A DNA stretch of 14,833 bases from Oligoflexia bacterium (GCA_025352185.1 JANXTV010000113.1:1-14833), one strand, 5' to 3'; shown: positions 7,780 through 14,518, numbered from the stretch's first letter. Notes: generated by a model not told the origin, from the sequence alone. A program made the numbers and translations.

Positions 7780-9789
7780 ATGTCTCTTCGTCGGCACACC
7801 CTCGGCCTCATTCTCGTTGCGTCTCTTTTCGGCTCCAGCGCCCAAGCCAGTAATTTAAGCTGTGCGGTGCTACCCCAACTTTTTAGCCTCTATTTTCGGT
7901 TTCACTATGTCCACCGGACCATGACCGACGAAATTAAAACCCACACGGTTGACCAATTTATTAAAACGATCGACCCGTCGAAAACGCTCTTACTCCAGGG
8001 TCAGGTCGAGCAGGTAAAGAAAGATCTCGTCGGTACCTTTAAAACGATGGACGAGGGGAACTGTAAAGCAATCGACGACGCTCAGGCTTTACTCGTAAAG
8101 GGCGCCGAAGATAACGAAAAATTTGCGAAGGAATTCTTAGGGGAAAAGTACACCCTCGATGAATCCGCGGAACTCGTCACGGATCCAGATAAGCGGAAGT
8201 TTTCGAAGGACCTCGACGAGAAGAAAAATCTTCTGAAGAAGATGATTCATTTCCAAATTACGAATGAAATGCTCGCGAAGACGAAACTTCCGGAAGCGAA
8301 GAAAAATGTCATTCACCGGTATGAACTCGATACGAAACGAATCCGAGAAAAGAAATCGAGCGATCGCCAAGTAGATTTCGCCGAAGGATTCGCGCTCGCC
8401 CTGGACCCCCATTCGAGTTACCTAAGTTCCGATTCTCTCGAGGAATTTCGGATTCAGATGCAGCTTTCCCTCGAAGGGATCGGCGCATCGTTGTCATCCC
8501 AGAATGGTTTCACGCTCGTCGAAGAAGTGATTCCGGGCGGGGCAGCTGATCGTCTAAAAATTCTCCAGCCGAAGGATAAAATTATTGCCGTAGCCCAAGA
8601 CGGCCAGAAGGCGGAGTCCGTAGTGGATATGGACCTTTCGGATGTCGTGAAGCGCATTCGCGGTAAAAAAGGCACGAAAGTGACCCTCACGATTATCCGG
8701 ATGGGCGAAAAGAGCAGCACGTTCGACGTTTCGATCGTTCGCGATAAGATCGACATTAAAGAGTCGGCCGCGAAGCTGACTTACGAAACGAAAAAAGTGG
8801 GGAGTAAGGAATTTAAGATCGGCGTAATTGATCTCCCGTCTTTCTATGGCGGGGGCCGCGAAGGACGCTCGAGCTCCGACGATATGCGAAAGCTTGTGAT
8901 AGAGGCGAAGAAGAATAAGGTCGATGGTCTAGTTATCGATCTTTCACGTAATGGCGGCGGATTACTCGACGATGCCGTTAAGATCGCCGGACTCTTCATT
9001 AAAAAGGGTCCCGTGGTCGCGACGAAGGGGTCTGACCAGCGCGTGGACGTTCTCTCCGACACGAACGACGAAGTTAACTTTAACGGTCCATTAATGGTTC
9101 TCACGAGCCGGCTCTCGGCGTCGGCGTCTGAAATTTTAGCCGGTGCGCTTCGCGACTATAAGCGCGCACTCATCGTGGGAAGCGACCACACGTACGGTAA
9201 AGGGACGGTCCAGGTCGTGTCCGACCTTCCGTCGGGCCTCGGCGCGATGAAAGTTTCGACCGGGATGTTCTTCGTGCCGGGTGGAAACTCGACTCAACAC
9301 CAAGGGGTTGAAAGTGATATTGAACTCCCATCGGTATTTACCACCGACGAAATCGGCGAGAAAACGATGGATTATTCGTTACCACCCCAGAAAATTCCGA
9401 CGTTCGTCGGAACGGATGCGAACGGTGAGGAGGCGGATAAGCATTGGAAACCGATCGATGCCGAAATTGTGAAGAAGCTGAAAAAGCTGTCTCAAGAACG
9501 AGTATCGAAAGATCCAAAATTTGCCGAAATTATAAAGAACGTGGAAGACGCGAAGAAAAATAAGGGCGTTCTGCGGTTGGCCGAGATGAAGAAAAAGGCC
9601 GAAGAAGAGAATAAAAAAGACGAAAAGAAGGACAAGAAAGAGAAGAATCGGAAAGAGAAGCTGAAAGAGACCCAAGCTCCGCTCGTGAGTGAAGGGGTCA
9701 GCATCATGTCCGATTGGCTTGCCAGCCTTTCGCCCATCGGTACGGTCGGCGCGGCTCACTCGACGACTTCGCTTGGCAATACGAATTAG
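7780..9789 (+). CDS. prc: Tail-specific protease, S41 C-terminal processing peptidase (Prc type)
   Basis: This periplasmic serine protease recognises non-polar C-termini of misfolded or substrate proteins; E. coli Prc does this and also trims peptidoglycan enzymes. From the ATG at 7780 it is 669 residues with a Sec signal peptide (basic start, hydrophobic core, ending SSAQA). Next comes the helical N-terminal domain of Prc-type enzymes (YFRFHYVHRTM and IKTIDPSKTLLLQ), a PDZ domain at about 228-310, then the catalytic core. The Ser-Lys dyad is present: Ser448 in SASASEI and Lys474 in YGKGTVQ, 26 residues apart against 25 in E. coli. The C-terminus fits the DUF3340 tail (LSQERVSKDPKFAEI), then a Lys/Glu-rich stretch at about 590-632. 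Upstream ATGs at 7720 and 7753 lack a ribosome site and would bury the signal peptide. It heads a three-gene operon. Confidence 0.95.
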   Translation: MSLRRHTLGLILVASLFGSSAQASNLSCAVLPQLFSLYFRFHYVHRTMTDEIKTHTVDQFIKTIDPSKTLLLQGQVEQVKKDLVGTFKTMDEGNCKAIDDAQALLVKGAEDNEKFAKEFLGEKYTLDESAELVTDPDKRKFSKDLDEKKNLLKKMIHFQITNEMLAKTKLPEAKKNVIHRYELDTKRIREKKSSDRQVDFAEGFALALDPHSSYLSSDSLEEFRIQMQLSLEGIGASLSSQNGFTLVEEVIPGGAADRLKILQPKDKIIAVAQDGQKAESVVDMDLSDVVKRIRGKKGTKVTLTIIRMGEKSSTFDVSIVRDKIDIKESAAKLTYETKKVGSKEFKIGVIDLPSFYGGGREGRSSSDDMRKLVIEAKKNKVDGLVIDLSRNGGGLLDDAVKIAGLFIKKGPVVATKGSDQRVDVLSDTNDEVNFNGPLMVLTSRLSASASEILAGALRDYKRALIVGSDHTYGKGTVQVVSDLPSGLGAMKVSTGMFFVPGGNSTQHQGVESDIELPSVFTTDEIGEKTMDYSLPPQKIPTFVGTDANGEEADKHWKPIDAEIVKKLKKLSQERVSKDPKFAEIIKNVEDAKKNKGVLRLAEMKKKAEEENKKDEKKDKKEKNRKEKLKETQAPLVSEGVSIMSDWLASLSPIGTVGAAHSTTSLGNTN

Positions 9790-10269
9790 ATGACGGCCGG
9801 ATTTCGAGGATGGCTTTACCGATTCGTTTCGGCGCTGTTTGGCCTAATCGGAATCACGACCTTCATCACCGGCGCGGAACTCTCCCGTTTCTACGGACTG
9901 AGGAGTATCGCGACGGGGAGTTGGGTCGGGCTCGGGTTATCCTTCCTACTGCTTATGACGGCATTCTTTACGGAGTGGCGTTGGAAGCGCTATTTCATCG
10001 TTAGCCTAAGTGCAGGCGTAACTTTAAGTTTAGTCTACCTCGCACTCCGCCCCGAAATGATCCGCGATGATGTCCTTAAACAGGTACGTACACCACCGCT
10101 ATCCGCGGATTTGGTGATCTACCGGGCGATGGTTCTGGGGAATGACCCGGGGCGCGATGCGAAGATTGAACGGCTGAGTTTTCTCTATGGATTTCTTCGT
10201 AGCTTCGGTGAAAATTCGGATTCGGAAAAGACAGATCGAAATCATGCTCCCATTCCCGAAGCCCATTAG
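9790..10269 (+). CDS. Small integral membrane protein of unknown function, translationally linked to the tail protease
   Basis: I do not recognise this 159-residue protein. It has three hydrophobic segments (about 12-29, 43-60 and 68-86), separated by short charged loops such as TEWRWKR, followed by a soluble, charged tail of about 70 residues. It has no signal peptide beyond the first helix and no visible catalytic motif. Its ATG follows the protease stop TAG with no base between, so it is almost certainly translated by re-initiation from the same message. The SDR gene starts 17 bases after it. This position suggests a function near the protease in the inner membrane, but that is inference from context alone. 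Its frame is the only long one consistent with the neighbours' codon use; the alternative plus-strand frame overlapping it looks like a shadow. Confidence 0.75.
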   Translation: MTAGFRGWLYRFVSALFGLIGITTFITGAELSRFYGLRSIATGSWVGLGLSFLLLMTAFFTEWRWKRYFIVSLSAGVTLSLVYLALRPEMIRDDVLKQVRTPPLSADLVIYRAMVLGNDPGRDAKIERLSFLYGFLRSFGENSDSEKTDRNHAPIPEAH

Positions 10270-10286
10270 TATCTAGAATCACCCTT

Positions 10287-11114
10287 ATGAATCGACAGCA
10301 GACTGTACTCATCACTGGAGCTTCATCTGGCATTGGCCGGGATCTCGCCCGTTTATTCGCGGGAGAACACTATAGCCTGATTCTCGTGGCGAGGGACCGG
10401 GCGGCTCTGGAAGCGGTAGCGGATGAACTCCATCGCCAGTTCCTCGTGAAGGCGGTGGTTATCGCGTGCGACCTGGCGGATCGAAATGCGCTAGAGGCGA
10501 TGATTACTGGACTCGTACGCGAGAACACCGTGGTCGATGTTCTGGTAAATAACGCCGGTTTTGGAATGGAAGGACCTTTTTCGGAGACGGACTGGGCGAG
10601 CGAGCAGTTGATGATCGATTTAAATATCCATGCCGTCGTTCGCCTGACCAAAGCTTTTCTCCCTCAGATGATTTCCAGAAATTCTGGAAAAATTTTACAA
10701 CTCGGATCCACGGCGGCATTTCAGCCGGGGCCCTTCTATTCGATCTACTTTGCTTCGAAAGCGTTCATCCTTTCGTTCTCCGATGCCTTATCCGCCGAGC
10801 TCCGCGGGACTGGCGTGACAATCACGACGGTTTGTCCAGGACCTACGCACACCGGATTTGAGCGACGACTCGGGCCCCATTCGGCTCTCTTTTCGAACGG
10901 GATACCGATTTCGAATTCCACCGTCGTGGCCTCCGCGGCGTTTAACGCTCTCATGCAGGGTCGACGGTCGATCATTCCCGGTATCGCGAATCGAGTTCTC
11001 CGATTTATCTCTACCCATGCGCCGCGAAGTTTCGTGCTCTGGGTGATGGCGCAAATTTTAAAAAAAAAGGCGCGTCTAGGGGCGATCCAAACTAAAAACT
11101 TCTCCACCCCGTAA
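10287..11114 (+). CDS. Classical short-chain dehydrogenase/reductase (SDR)
   Basis: This is an NAD(P)-dependent oxidoreductase of 275 residues with every classical SDR mark: TGASSGIG at the cofactor site, an Arg in LVARDR that favours NADP, NNAGFGMEG, the catalytic Ser in QLGSTAAF, and YFASK (YxxxK). PGPTHTGF follows, the usual PG motif. The C-terminal half is longer than in fatty-acid FabG and resembles the COG0300 (DltE/YqjQ-like) group, often annotated without a known substrate. It is the last gene of the tail-protease operon. A TAGAAT box at 10274-10279 in the 17-base gap might add a weak internal promoter. Its last 39 bases overlap the convergent flavin-reductase-like gene. Enzyme class is certain; substrate is unknown. 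Confidence 0.93.
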   Translation: MNRQQTVLITGASSGIGRDLARLFAGEHYSLILVARDRAALEAVADELHRQFLVKAVVIACDLADRNALEAMITGLVRENTVVDVLVNNAGFGMEGPFSETDWASEQLMIDLNIHAVVRLTKAFLPQMISRNSGKILQLGSTAAFQPGPFYSIYFASKAFILSFSDALSAELRGTGVTITTVCPGPTHTGFERRLGPHSALFSNGIPISNSTVVASAAFNALMQGRRSIIPGIANRVLRFISTHAPRSFVLWVMAQILKKKARLGAIQTKNFSTP

Positions 11115-11705
11115 CCATTTTTTTCCGCCGAGGCGGGCCACGGGCTTTAGGAGGGAGTAATCAATTTCACCGTTTAAAAGGATATTATCCGCGACGTGAA
11201 TTCCCAGCACTCGACCGATGACCAACGTGGAACTGCCCGCCGATCCATCTCCGATCTCGACCCACTTCTCGAGACGACATTCCATTCGGATCGACGACTC
11301 GAGTACGCCCGGCGGCCGTACCCACTCTGAAACACGTGGGGTGAGTCCAATCTTTTCGAATTCACTCACTCCGTAGGGGTAGTTTTCGGATGCATCATTA
11401 ACTTGGTCCGCAATCGATTCTTGCGAACTATTCACCACGAACTCGCCCGTCTTTTCTATGTTGAGGAGCGTGTCCTTTTTTTTACCGTCTGGCTTTCGAG
11501 CAACCGAAAAGACGAGGCAGGGAGGATTAGAGCTCACGCCGTTAAAAAAACTAAAGGGTGCCAAGTTTGTGACACCGTTTTCGTCTACCGTTGAAACGAA
11601 AGCGATCGGTCGCGGAACGATGGCGGCAACTAACCATGGATAAACCTGCCGCGCTGGAATTTTAGTAAAATCATGGCTATGAAAGTTAACCCCGTTTAGT
11701 GGCAT
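11076..11705 (-). CDS. Flavin reductase-like FMN-binding split-barrel protein (DIM6/NTAB family)
   Basis: This is a cytoplasmic flavin-binding protein of about 209 residues from the Flavin_Reduct/DIM6 family. Relatives supply reduced flavin to monooxygenases, or act as flavoproteins of unknown function. The N-terminal block VPRPIAFVST, the following NLAPFSFFNGVSSNPP and the FVVN segment are hallmarks of FMN-binding members. The ATG at 11705 is preferred over a GTG six codons upstream because family members start close to this point, but neither has a ribosome site. Its 3' end runs 39 bp into the SDR gene on the other strand, and its 5' end lies about 11 bp from the divergent HD-like gene. Its promoter must therefore overlap that gene. 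No partner monooxygenase is seen in the window. Confidence 0.9.
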   Translation of the reverse strand: MPLNGVNFHSHDFTKIPARQVYPWLVAAIVPRPIAFVSTVDENGVTNLAPFSFFNGVSSNPPCLVFSVARKPDGKKKDTLLNIEKTGEFVVNSSQESIADQVNDASENYPYGVSEFEKIGLTPRVSEWVRPPGVLESSIRMECRLEKWVEIGDGSAGSSTLVIGRVLGIHVADNILLNGEIDYSLLKPVARLGGKKWLRGGEVFSLDRP

Positions 11706-11716
11706 ACTTAGAGGAT

Positions 11717-12658
11717 ATGGCACAGTTTCGTGCGAAAAGCGCGATTAAGGATCCAACATTGCGTAAGTTCGTCGTGCGTATTCTTCAGGAATATCGACGC
11801 TCGGGTTCGGCTGCGACGAATGAAAATTTAAAGCACGTACTTCGGATGACCCGTGAAGTGCGGTGTGACCATGAGAGTTTAGAAAAGATTGGCTGCGAGC
11901 CAGGAATTTTAGAAGCGGCGATTCTCCTTTCCGACCTAGGGAAGGAATCTCATATTCAAAAAAAATATTTACCCGACTACGACGGAAATGCCTTCCGCGC
12001 TTTTCTCGACCACAGTCGAATTAGCATGCGCGAAGGAAATAGTATTCGAAAAGAGATGGGAGTTCCCGGAGACGTCTGGAGAAAAATTCTTAGCTCCATT
12101 ATTGGACACGATGGTCCATCGATTATTGGAAGTTGGTGGAAGGCGAATTACGAACGCGAACTCGAGAAACGTTACCCAGTTGTTCACGGTAAAGAGGCGC
12201 TGATTCACTGTTACCTCGACCGCATCGACCAAGGCGGTCTTTTTAAAAGTCGAAGTGGCCAGCTAAACGGGGGACTTCGGAAAATCAGCTACGATATTTA
12301 TACGAAAGACAGTCCGTTCCGTGGAAATCTGAGCGGTACGATCGTGGAAATCTTCGGGAACACGCGGATCGGTACCCAGGACCAACTCGATTTTCTCGAT
12401 GAAGTAGAAAAACCGAGACTACTCGGCACCGTACAACTTCCAAAAATCGTGCGGGAGATGAAGCGTAAGTTTCTCGAGGCAGAAAAATATTTCGAACGCG
12501 TGTTAATCGAGCCGGGAGTTATCGATTCCGTGCGAATTGTGCTCGATCAGGGTGAGATCGTCGAAGTACGCAATCTTGACGATTTTTGGCGTACCCTCTC
12601 GAAAGTGACCCCAAAGGGCTCTATTTCGTCATTCGGGCGGCGTACCCACACGGCCTAA
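11717..12658 (+). CDS. Degenerate HD-domain-like protein
   Basis: This 313-residue protein shows the layout of an HD-superfamily phosphohydrolase fold, with the key doublet changed. Candidate metal ligands in order are His40 (LKHVLRM), Ser72-Asp73 (AILLSDLGKE, where HD enzymes have His-Asp), His99 (FLDHSRIS), His131 (IIGHDGP) and Asp168 (CYLDRID). The AAILLSDLGK and YLDRID contexts match the AALLHDIGK and ADRID contexts of HD proteins. The C-terminal 140 residues are not recognised. It may have lost hydrolase activity or bind metal differently; this assignment is by eye and moderate. A GTG at 11699 could extend it by six codons. The ATG at 11717 has GAGG only 2 bases upstream, closer than usual, so the start is uncertain. 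It is divergent from the flavin-reductase-like gene. No signal peptide, so probably cytoplasmic. Confidence 0.7.
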   Translation: MAQFRAKSAIKDPTLRKFVVRILQEYRRSGSAATNENLKHVLRMTREVRCDHESLEKIGCEPGILEAAILLSDLGKESHIQKKYLPDYDGNAFRAFLDHSRISMREGNSIRKEMGVPGDVWRKILSSIIGHDGPSIIGSWWKANYERELEKRYPVVHGKEALIHCYLDRIDQGGLFKSRSGQLNGGLRKISYDIYTKDSPFRGNLSGTIVEIFGNTRIGTQDQLDFLDEVEKPRLLGTVQLPKIVREMKRKFLEAEKYFERVLIEPGVIDSVRIVLDQGEIVEVRNLDDFWRTLSKVTPKGSISSFGRRTHTA

Positions 12659-12680
12659 GCGCCCGTAATCGTTAGAATGA

Positions 12681-12761
12681 CCACTTGGTACCGACCTTGC
12701 TCTTAGTAAGGGGGTAGCCGGGCAAGATGCCCGACGCTCAACCCAAAGGGGACCAGGATGG
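12681..12761 (+). promoter_or_regulatory. Candidate structured leader RNA (three-way junction) closing over a start codon
   Basis: Read as RNA, this stretch folds into three helices. P1 pairs 12681-12689 (CCACUUGGU) with 12752-12761 (ACCAGGAUGG), nine pairs including one G-U, with A12758 bulged. P2 is CCUUGCU-CUU-AGUAAGG at 12695-12711, seven pairs including one G-U. P3 at 12712-12744 stacks GGGU/ACCC, AGC/GCU and CGGGCA/UGCCCG over an AGA loop, 13 pairs with two 2-base bulges. P2 and P3 abut with no gap. The 3' strand of P1 contains the ATG at 12758 of the small ORF, while its possible ribosome site AAGGGG (12746-12751) lies in the junction. A TAGAAT -10-like box at 12673-12678 would place the message start near P1, though no good -35 is visible. 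I could not match it to a known riboswitch class. The pairings are exact; the function is inferred. Confidence 0.45.
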
Positions 12762-13009
12762 TTACCGATTTCTCCACCCGTTTCTTTCTCTATTTTGTCG
12801 TTATCTTTTTGAGTGCCGGCAGTCAGATTTCGGCACGAAAGACGACTCCTCTGCCCGTCACGGTGAAGAAAAACCGTGCACCGGCAGTTCTCGATACCGC
12901 TCAGTTCGAAGAGACGGAGAGAGGACTACTTTCGGCGAAGTTCATTGCGTGGTCGGCGACGTTTCCGTCACGACTCGACCGGGCAATGCCGACCGGAATC
13001 GCAGAATAA
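12758..13009 (+). CDS. Small putative secreted protein (83 residues), uncertain gene
   Basis: I do not recognise this ORF. Its first 26 residues look like a signal peptide: a polar start, the hydrophobic core FFLYFVVIFL, and a possible cleavage after SQISA. The remainder is short and basic, then mixed. AAGGGG ends 6 bases before the ATG, a reasonable ribosome site, and the start codon sits in the predicted closing helix of the upstream structured RNA. Against it, the last 109 bases run antisense to the 3' end of the coiled-coil gene and a long hairpin (12851-12887) interrupts the frame's middle, which fits a non-coding structured region equally well. If it is not a gene, 12659-12900 is intergenic between two convergent genes and holds only the RNA structures. 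Confidence 0.4.
   Translation: MVTDFSTRFFLYFVVIFLSAGSQISARKTTPLPVTVKKNRAPAVLDTAQFEETERGLLSAKFIAWSATFPSRLDRAMPTGIAE
12851..12887 (-). terminator. Long hairpin just beyond the coiled-coil gene, possible terminator
   Basis: An inverted repeat pairs CTGCC, GT and CACGGT with their complements, 13 pairs with one mismatch and one bulge around an 8-base loop. On the minus strand it begins 13 bases after the coiled-coil stop codon, the usual place for a terminator. No strong T-run follows on either strand, so it may act with help from Rho, protect the 3' end, or belong to the structured region on the plus strand. Confidence 0.35.
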
Positions 13010-14187
13010 ATTTTTACGGATTCCGGAGCGGCTTCGATTTTTTCCGCATAAATTCCGTCATTCATGAGGCTCTCGATCTTTCGTGAGAGATCCTGAATCA
13101 CTGCCTCATTCCGGAGGCGCTCGATGAGGAAGCTTTTGCTCGCTTCCTTTCTCGTCGTCTGGAGTTTCATCTGCATTTGGCTTAGCTCCATTTGGTTCAT
13201 GGCGGCGTCGCTGCGTACGGAAATGAGAGATTTTTCCGCTCGTTCGGCGCGCTCCATAAGCGCTCCCTCTGAAATCGCTTTCGCTTCTTGGAGCGCCTGA
13301 TGATCGGACTTCATCTTTGCGAGGTCTTGGGCGAGGGCGCCGAGTTGGATTCGTGCTTTTTCTTGGTCCCGCGTAACTTTTTCGAGTTCAGTCGTCGCCG
13401 TTTCTCGAGCCTGTTTTTCGACGAGAACTGCCCTTTCAATTTCGGCTCGCATCTGATTACGGGCAACTTCACGAAAACGCTCCCGGTCGAGAGCCGAGTC
13501 CTTTTCGAGTTCAGCTTTTAGGCGCTCCTTTTCGGTCGCGAGTTCCCAGCGGAATCGTTCCTTCATGCTCGTTTCGATACGGGCGATTTCCTCATCGGCG
13601 TTTCGTTTATTCTGGGAGACGATCGCCAGTTCTTTTTGGATCTGATTATACTTAGATTCCGCACTTTGAATTCGAATCAGCGCACTTTGGAGTTCACGCT
13701 GATAAGTATCCGCGTGGCGTGCGTGGGTCTGATTCGATTGATTCGCTTCCTTCACGGAGTTTTCCAGAGACTGGATTTGGTTCCGTTGTTCCGCGAGCGT
13801 ACGTTTCGCTTTTTCGTATTCGATGAGCGTACCGCGCGCTTGAGATTCGCGGGCGAGGACTTCGTTCCACGCGGACTGGTACTGCGCGAGATCGGTCGCG
13901 GTCTTCTTTTCGCGTTCGCTGATCTCCCGAATTTCCAATTTTAATCGTGATTCAGAGGCTTGAAGAGTTCGGAACGCTTCGCTGATCGCTTGGATTTTAT
14001 TCTCACGCTGAAGTAGGCGATTCTGGAGTTCGCGCACCCCATTTTCGAGCGTGGTTCGCGTCGCGAGGTATTCCTGCGCAATCTTTTGGCTCTTTTTCTT
14101 TTCCTCGGTAAGTGCCTCCTCTAATTTACGGGCGGAGCTGAGGAAACCTTCGAGATGACTGGTGATTGAAGCATTCGGCGCATCCAT
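12901..14187 (-). CDS. Cytoplasmic coiled-coil protein of unknown function
   Basis: This 428-residue protein is almost entirely alpha-helical coiled coil from about residue 10 to 375, rich in Glu, Lys, Arg, Gln and Ala with heptad-like Leu/Ile/Ala spacing. It has no signal peptide, membrane segment, or nucleotide-binding motif, so it is not an SMC ATPase although the rod looks similar. The last 50 residues or so leave the heptad pattern (AAPESVKIYSAIPVG, then a Ser-rich end). Such proteins act as structural rods, polar scaffolds or cytoskeletal elements, but nothing here decides which. The start at 14187 is well supported: AGAGG lies 7 bases upstream. Its promoter region is shared with the divergent SPFH unit and contains repeated CGTCA half-sites. 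The 3' end overlaps the doubtful small ORF by 109 bp and ends facing the HD-like gene. Confidence 0.85.
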   Translation of the reverse strand: MDAPNASITSHLEGFLSSARKLEEALTEEKKKSQKIAQEYLATRTTLENGVRELQNRLLQRENKIQAISEAFRTLQASESRLKLEIREISEREKKTATDLAQYQSAWNEVLARESQARGTLIEYEKAKRTLAEQRNQIQSLENSVKEANQSNQTHARHADTYQRELQSALIRIQSAESKYNQIQKELAIVSQNKRNADEEIARIETSMKERFRWELATEKERLKAELEKDSALDRERFREVARNQMRAEIERAVLVEKQARETATTELEKVTRDQEKARIQLGALAQDLAKMKSDHQALQEAKAISEGALMERAERAEKSLISVRSDAAMNQMELSQMQMKLQTTRKEASKSFLIERLRNEAVIQDLSRKIESLMNDGIYAEKIEAAPESVKIYSAIPVGIARSSRDGNVADHAMNFAESSPLSVSSN

Positions 14188-14254
14188 GAATAGACCTCTT
14201 CTCTATCCCTAATTTTCCACGGGAAACGGGCGGTGCGAAATCGGCGAAATTTGC

Positions 14255-14288
14255 CGTGGCGTCAATCCGTCAAGGCTATGACGCCGCG
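14255..14288. promoter_or_regulatory. Inverted repeat with CGTCA half-sites in the divergent intergenic region
   Basis: CGTGGCGTCA (14255-14264) pairs with TGACGCCGCG (14279-14288) over a 14-base spacer, 10 pairs including one G-T. The half-site CGTCA occurs twice as a direct repeat (14260-14264 and 14268-14272, inside CGTCAA-TC-CGTCAA) and once inverted (TGACG, 14279-14283). It lies just before the candidate promoter of the SPFH unit and between two divergent genes, as an operator would. It could also be a leader hairpin for the coiled-coil message. Confidence 0.4.
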
Positions 14289-14289
14289 C

Positions 14290-14317
14290 TTGATATCCGC
14301 TCCGGGAGGGTTATGCT
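14290..14317 (+). promoter_or_regulatory. Candidate promoter for the small membrane protein/SPFH unit
   Basis: TTGATA (14290-14295) and TATGCT (14312-14317) with a 16-base spacer resemble a sigma-70 promoter. Transcription would start near 14324, at or just after the GTG at 14321. The message could then be nearly leaderless, with the ATG at 14336 as the used start. If instead GTG 14321 is used with GGGAGGG (14304-14310) as ribosome site, transcription must start farther left. Confidence 0.4.
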
Positions 14318-14320
14318 AGC

Positions 14321-14515
14321 GTGAATTCACCCGTGATGAACGCCGCCGAATGGATTCTCCTCATCGTCATACTTTATGGCCTTTACCGAATCCTCGGTCC
14401 GGTACAAAAGCGCCTCGAGGGCGCGTTTTACCGGATTTTTCGTAAAAGTAGTCGGCATCCGGAAAAGCCCGTGATCAACATCACGGACTATAAAAAAGAC
14501 AACGAAAGAGAATAG
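14321..14515 (+). CDS. Small single-helix membrane protein (64 residues) upstream of an SPFH gene
   Basis: I do not recognise this protein. It has one hydrophobic helix near the N-terminus (WILLIVILYGLYRIL, about 11-25), then a strongly basic, amphipathic stretch (KRLEGAFYRIFRKSSR) and a short charged tail with NITDYKKDNERE. It is probably anchored in the inner membrane with the tail in the cytoplasm. The start is GTG at 14321, with GGGAGGG 10 bases before it, or ATG at 14336, five codons later. Its stop is 3 bases from the start of the SPFH gene, so the two are almost surely co-transcribed. SPFH proteins commonly have small membrane partners such as NfeD; whether this is one is inference. 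It is not NfeD-like in sequence. Confidence 0.7.
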   Translation: MNSPVMNAAEWILLIVILYGLYRILGPVQKRLEGAFYRIFRKSSRHPEKPVINITDYKKDNERE

Positions 14516-14518
14516 TTT

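Noticed and set aside
9379..9759. Long minus-strand ORFs rich in Leu and Phe opposite the end of the tail protease.
   Set aside because: They are the antisense image of the Lys/Glu-rich protease tail, with no ribosome site or family match.
10672..10690. Perfect 9-bp inverted repeat with a 1-bp centre, TTTCCAGAA-A-TTCTGGAAA.
   Set aside because: It lies in the middle of the SDR coding sequence, codes for ordinary residues (ISRNSGK) and has no nearby gene start. One such palindrome in 15 kb can arise by chance.
11050..11072. T9 run on the minus strand just after the flavin-reductase-like stop, as in an intrinsic terminator.
   Set aside because: No stable stem precedes the run; the bases before it do not pair well. 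It may aid termination but does not qualify by itself.
11122..11136. CCGC-CGAG-GCGG hairpin next to a T7 run after the SDR gene.
   Set aside because: The T-run lies before the stem on the plus strand and becomes an A-run after the stem on the minus strand, so the order is wrong for a terminator, and the stem is only 4 bp.
12705..12775. GGTAGCCGGG and GGTTACCGAT resemble parts of the GEMM-I (cyclic di-GMP) riboswitch consensus.
   Set aside because: The conserved upstream half (GCACAGGGCAAACC-like and ACGCAAAGCC) is absent, and the pieces occur in the wrong helices, so the match is likely chance.
12727..13086. Alternative 119-residue plus-strand ORF overlapping the small secreted ORF.
   Set aside because: Its composition is shadow-like (many Arg, Ser and Cys), it has no ribosome site, and its 3' half lies antisense to the coiled-coil gene.
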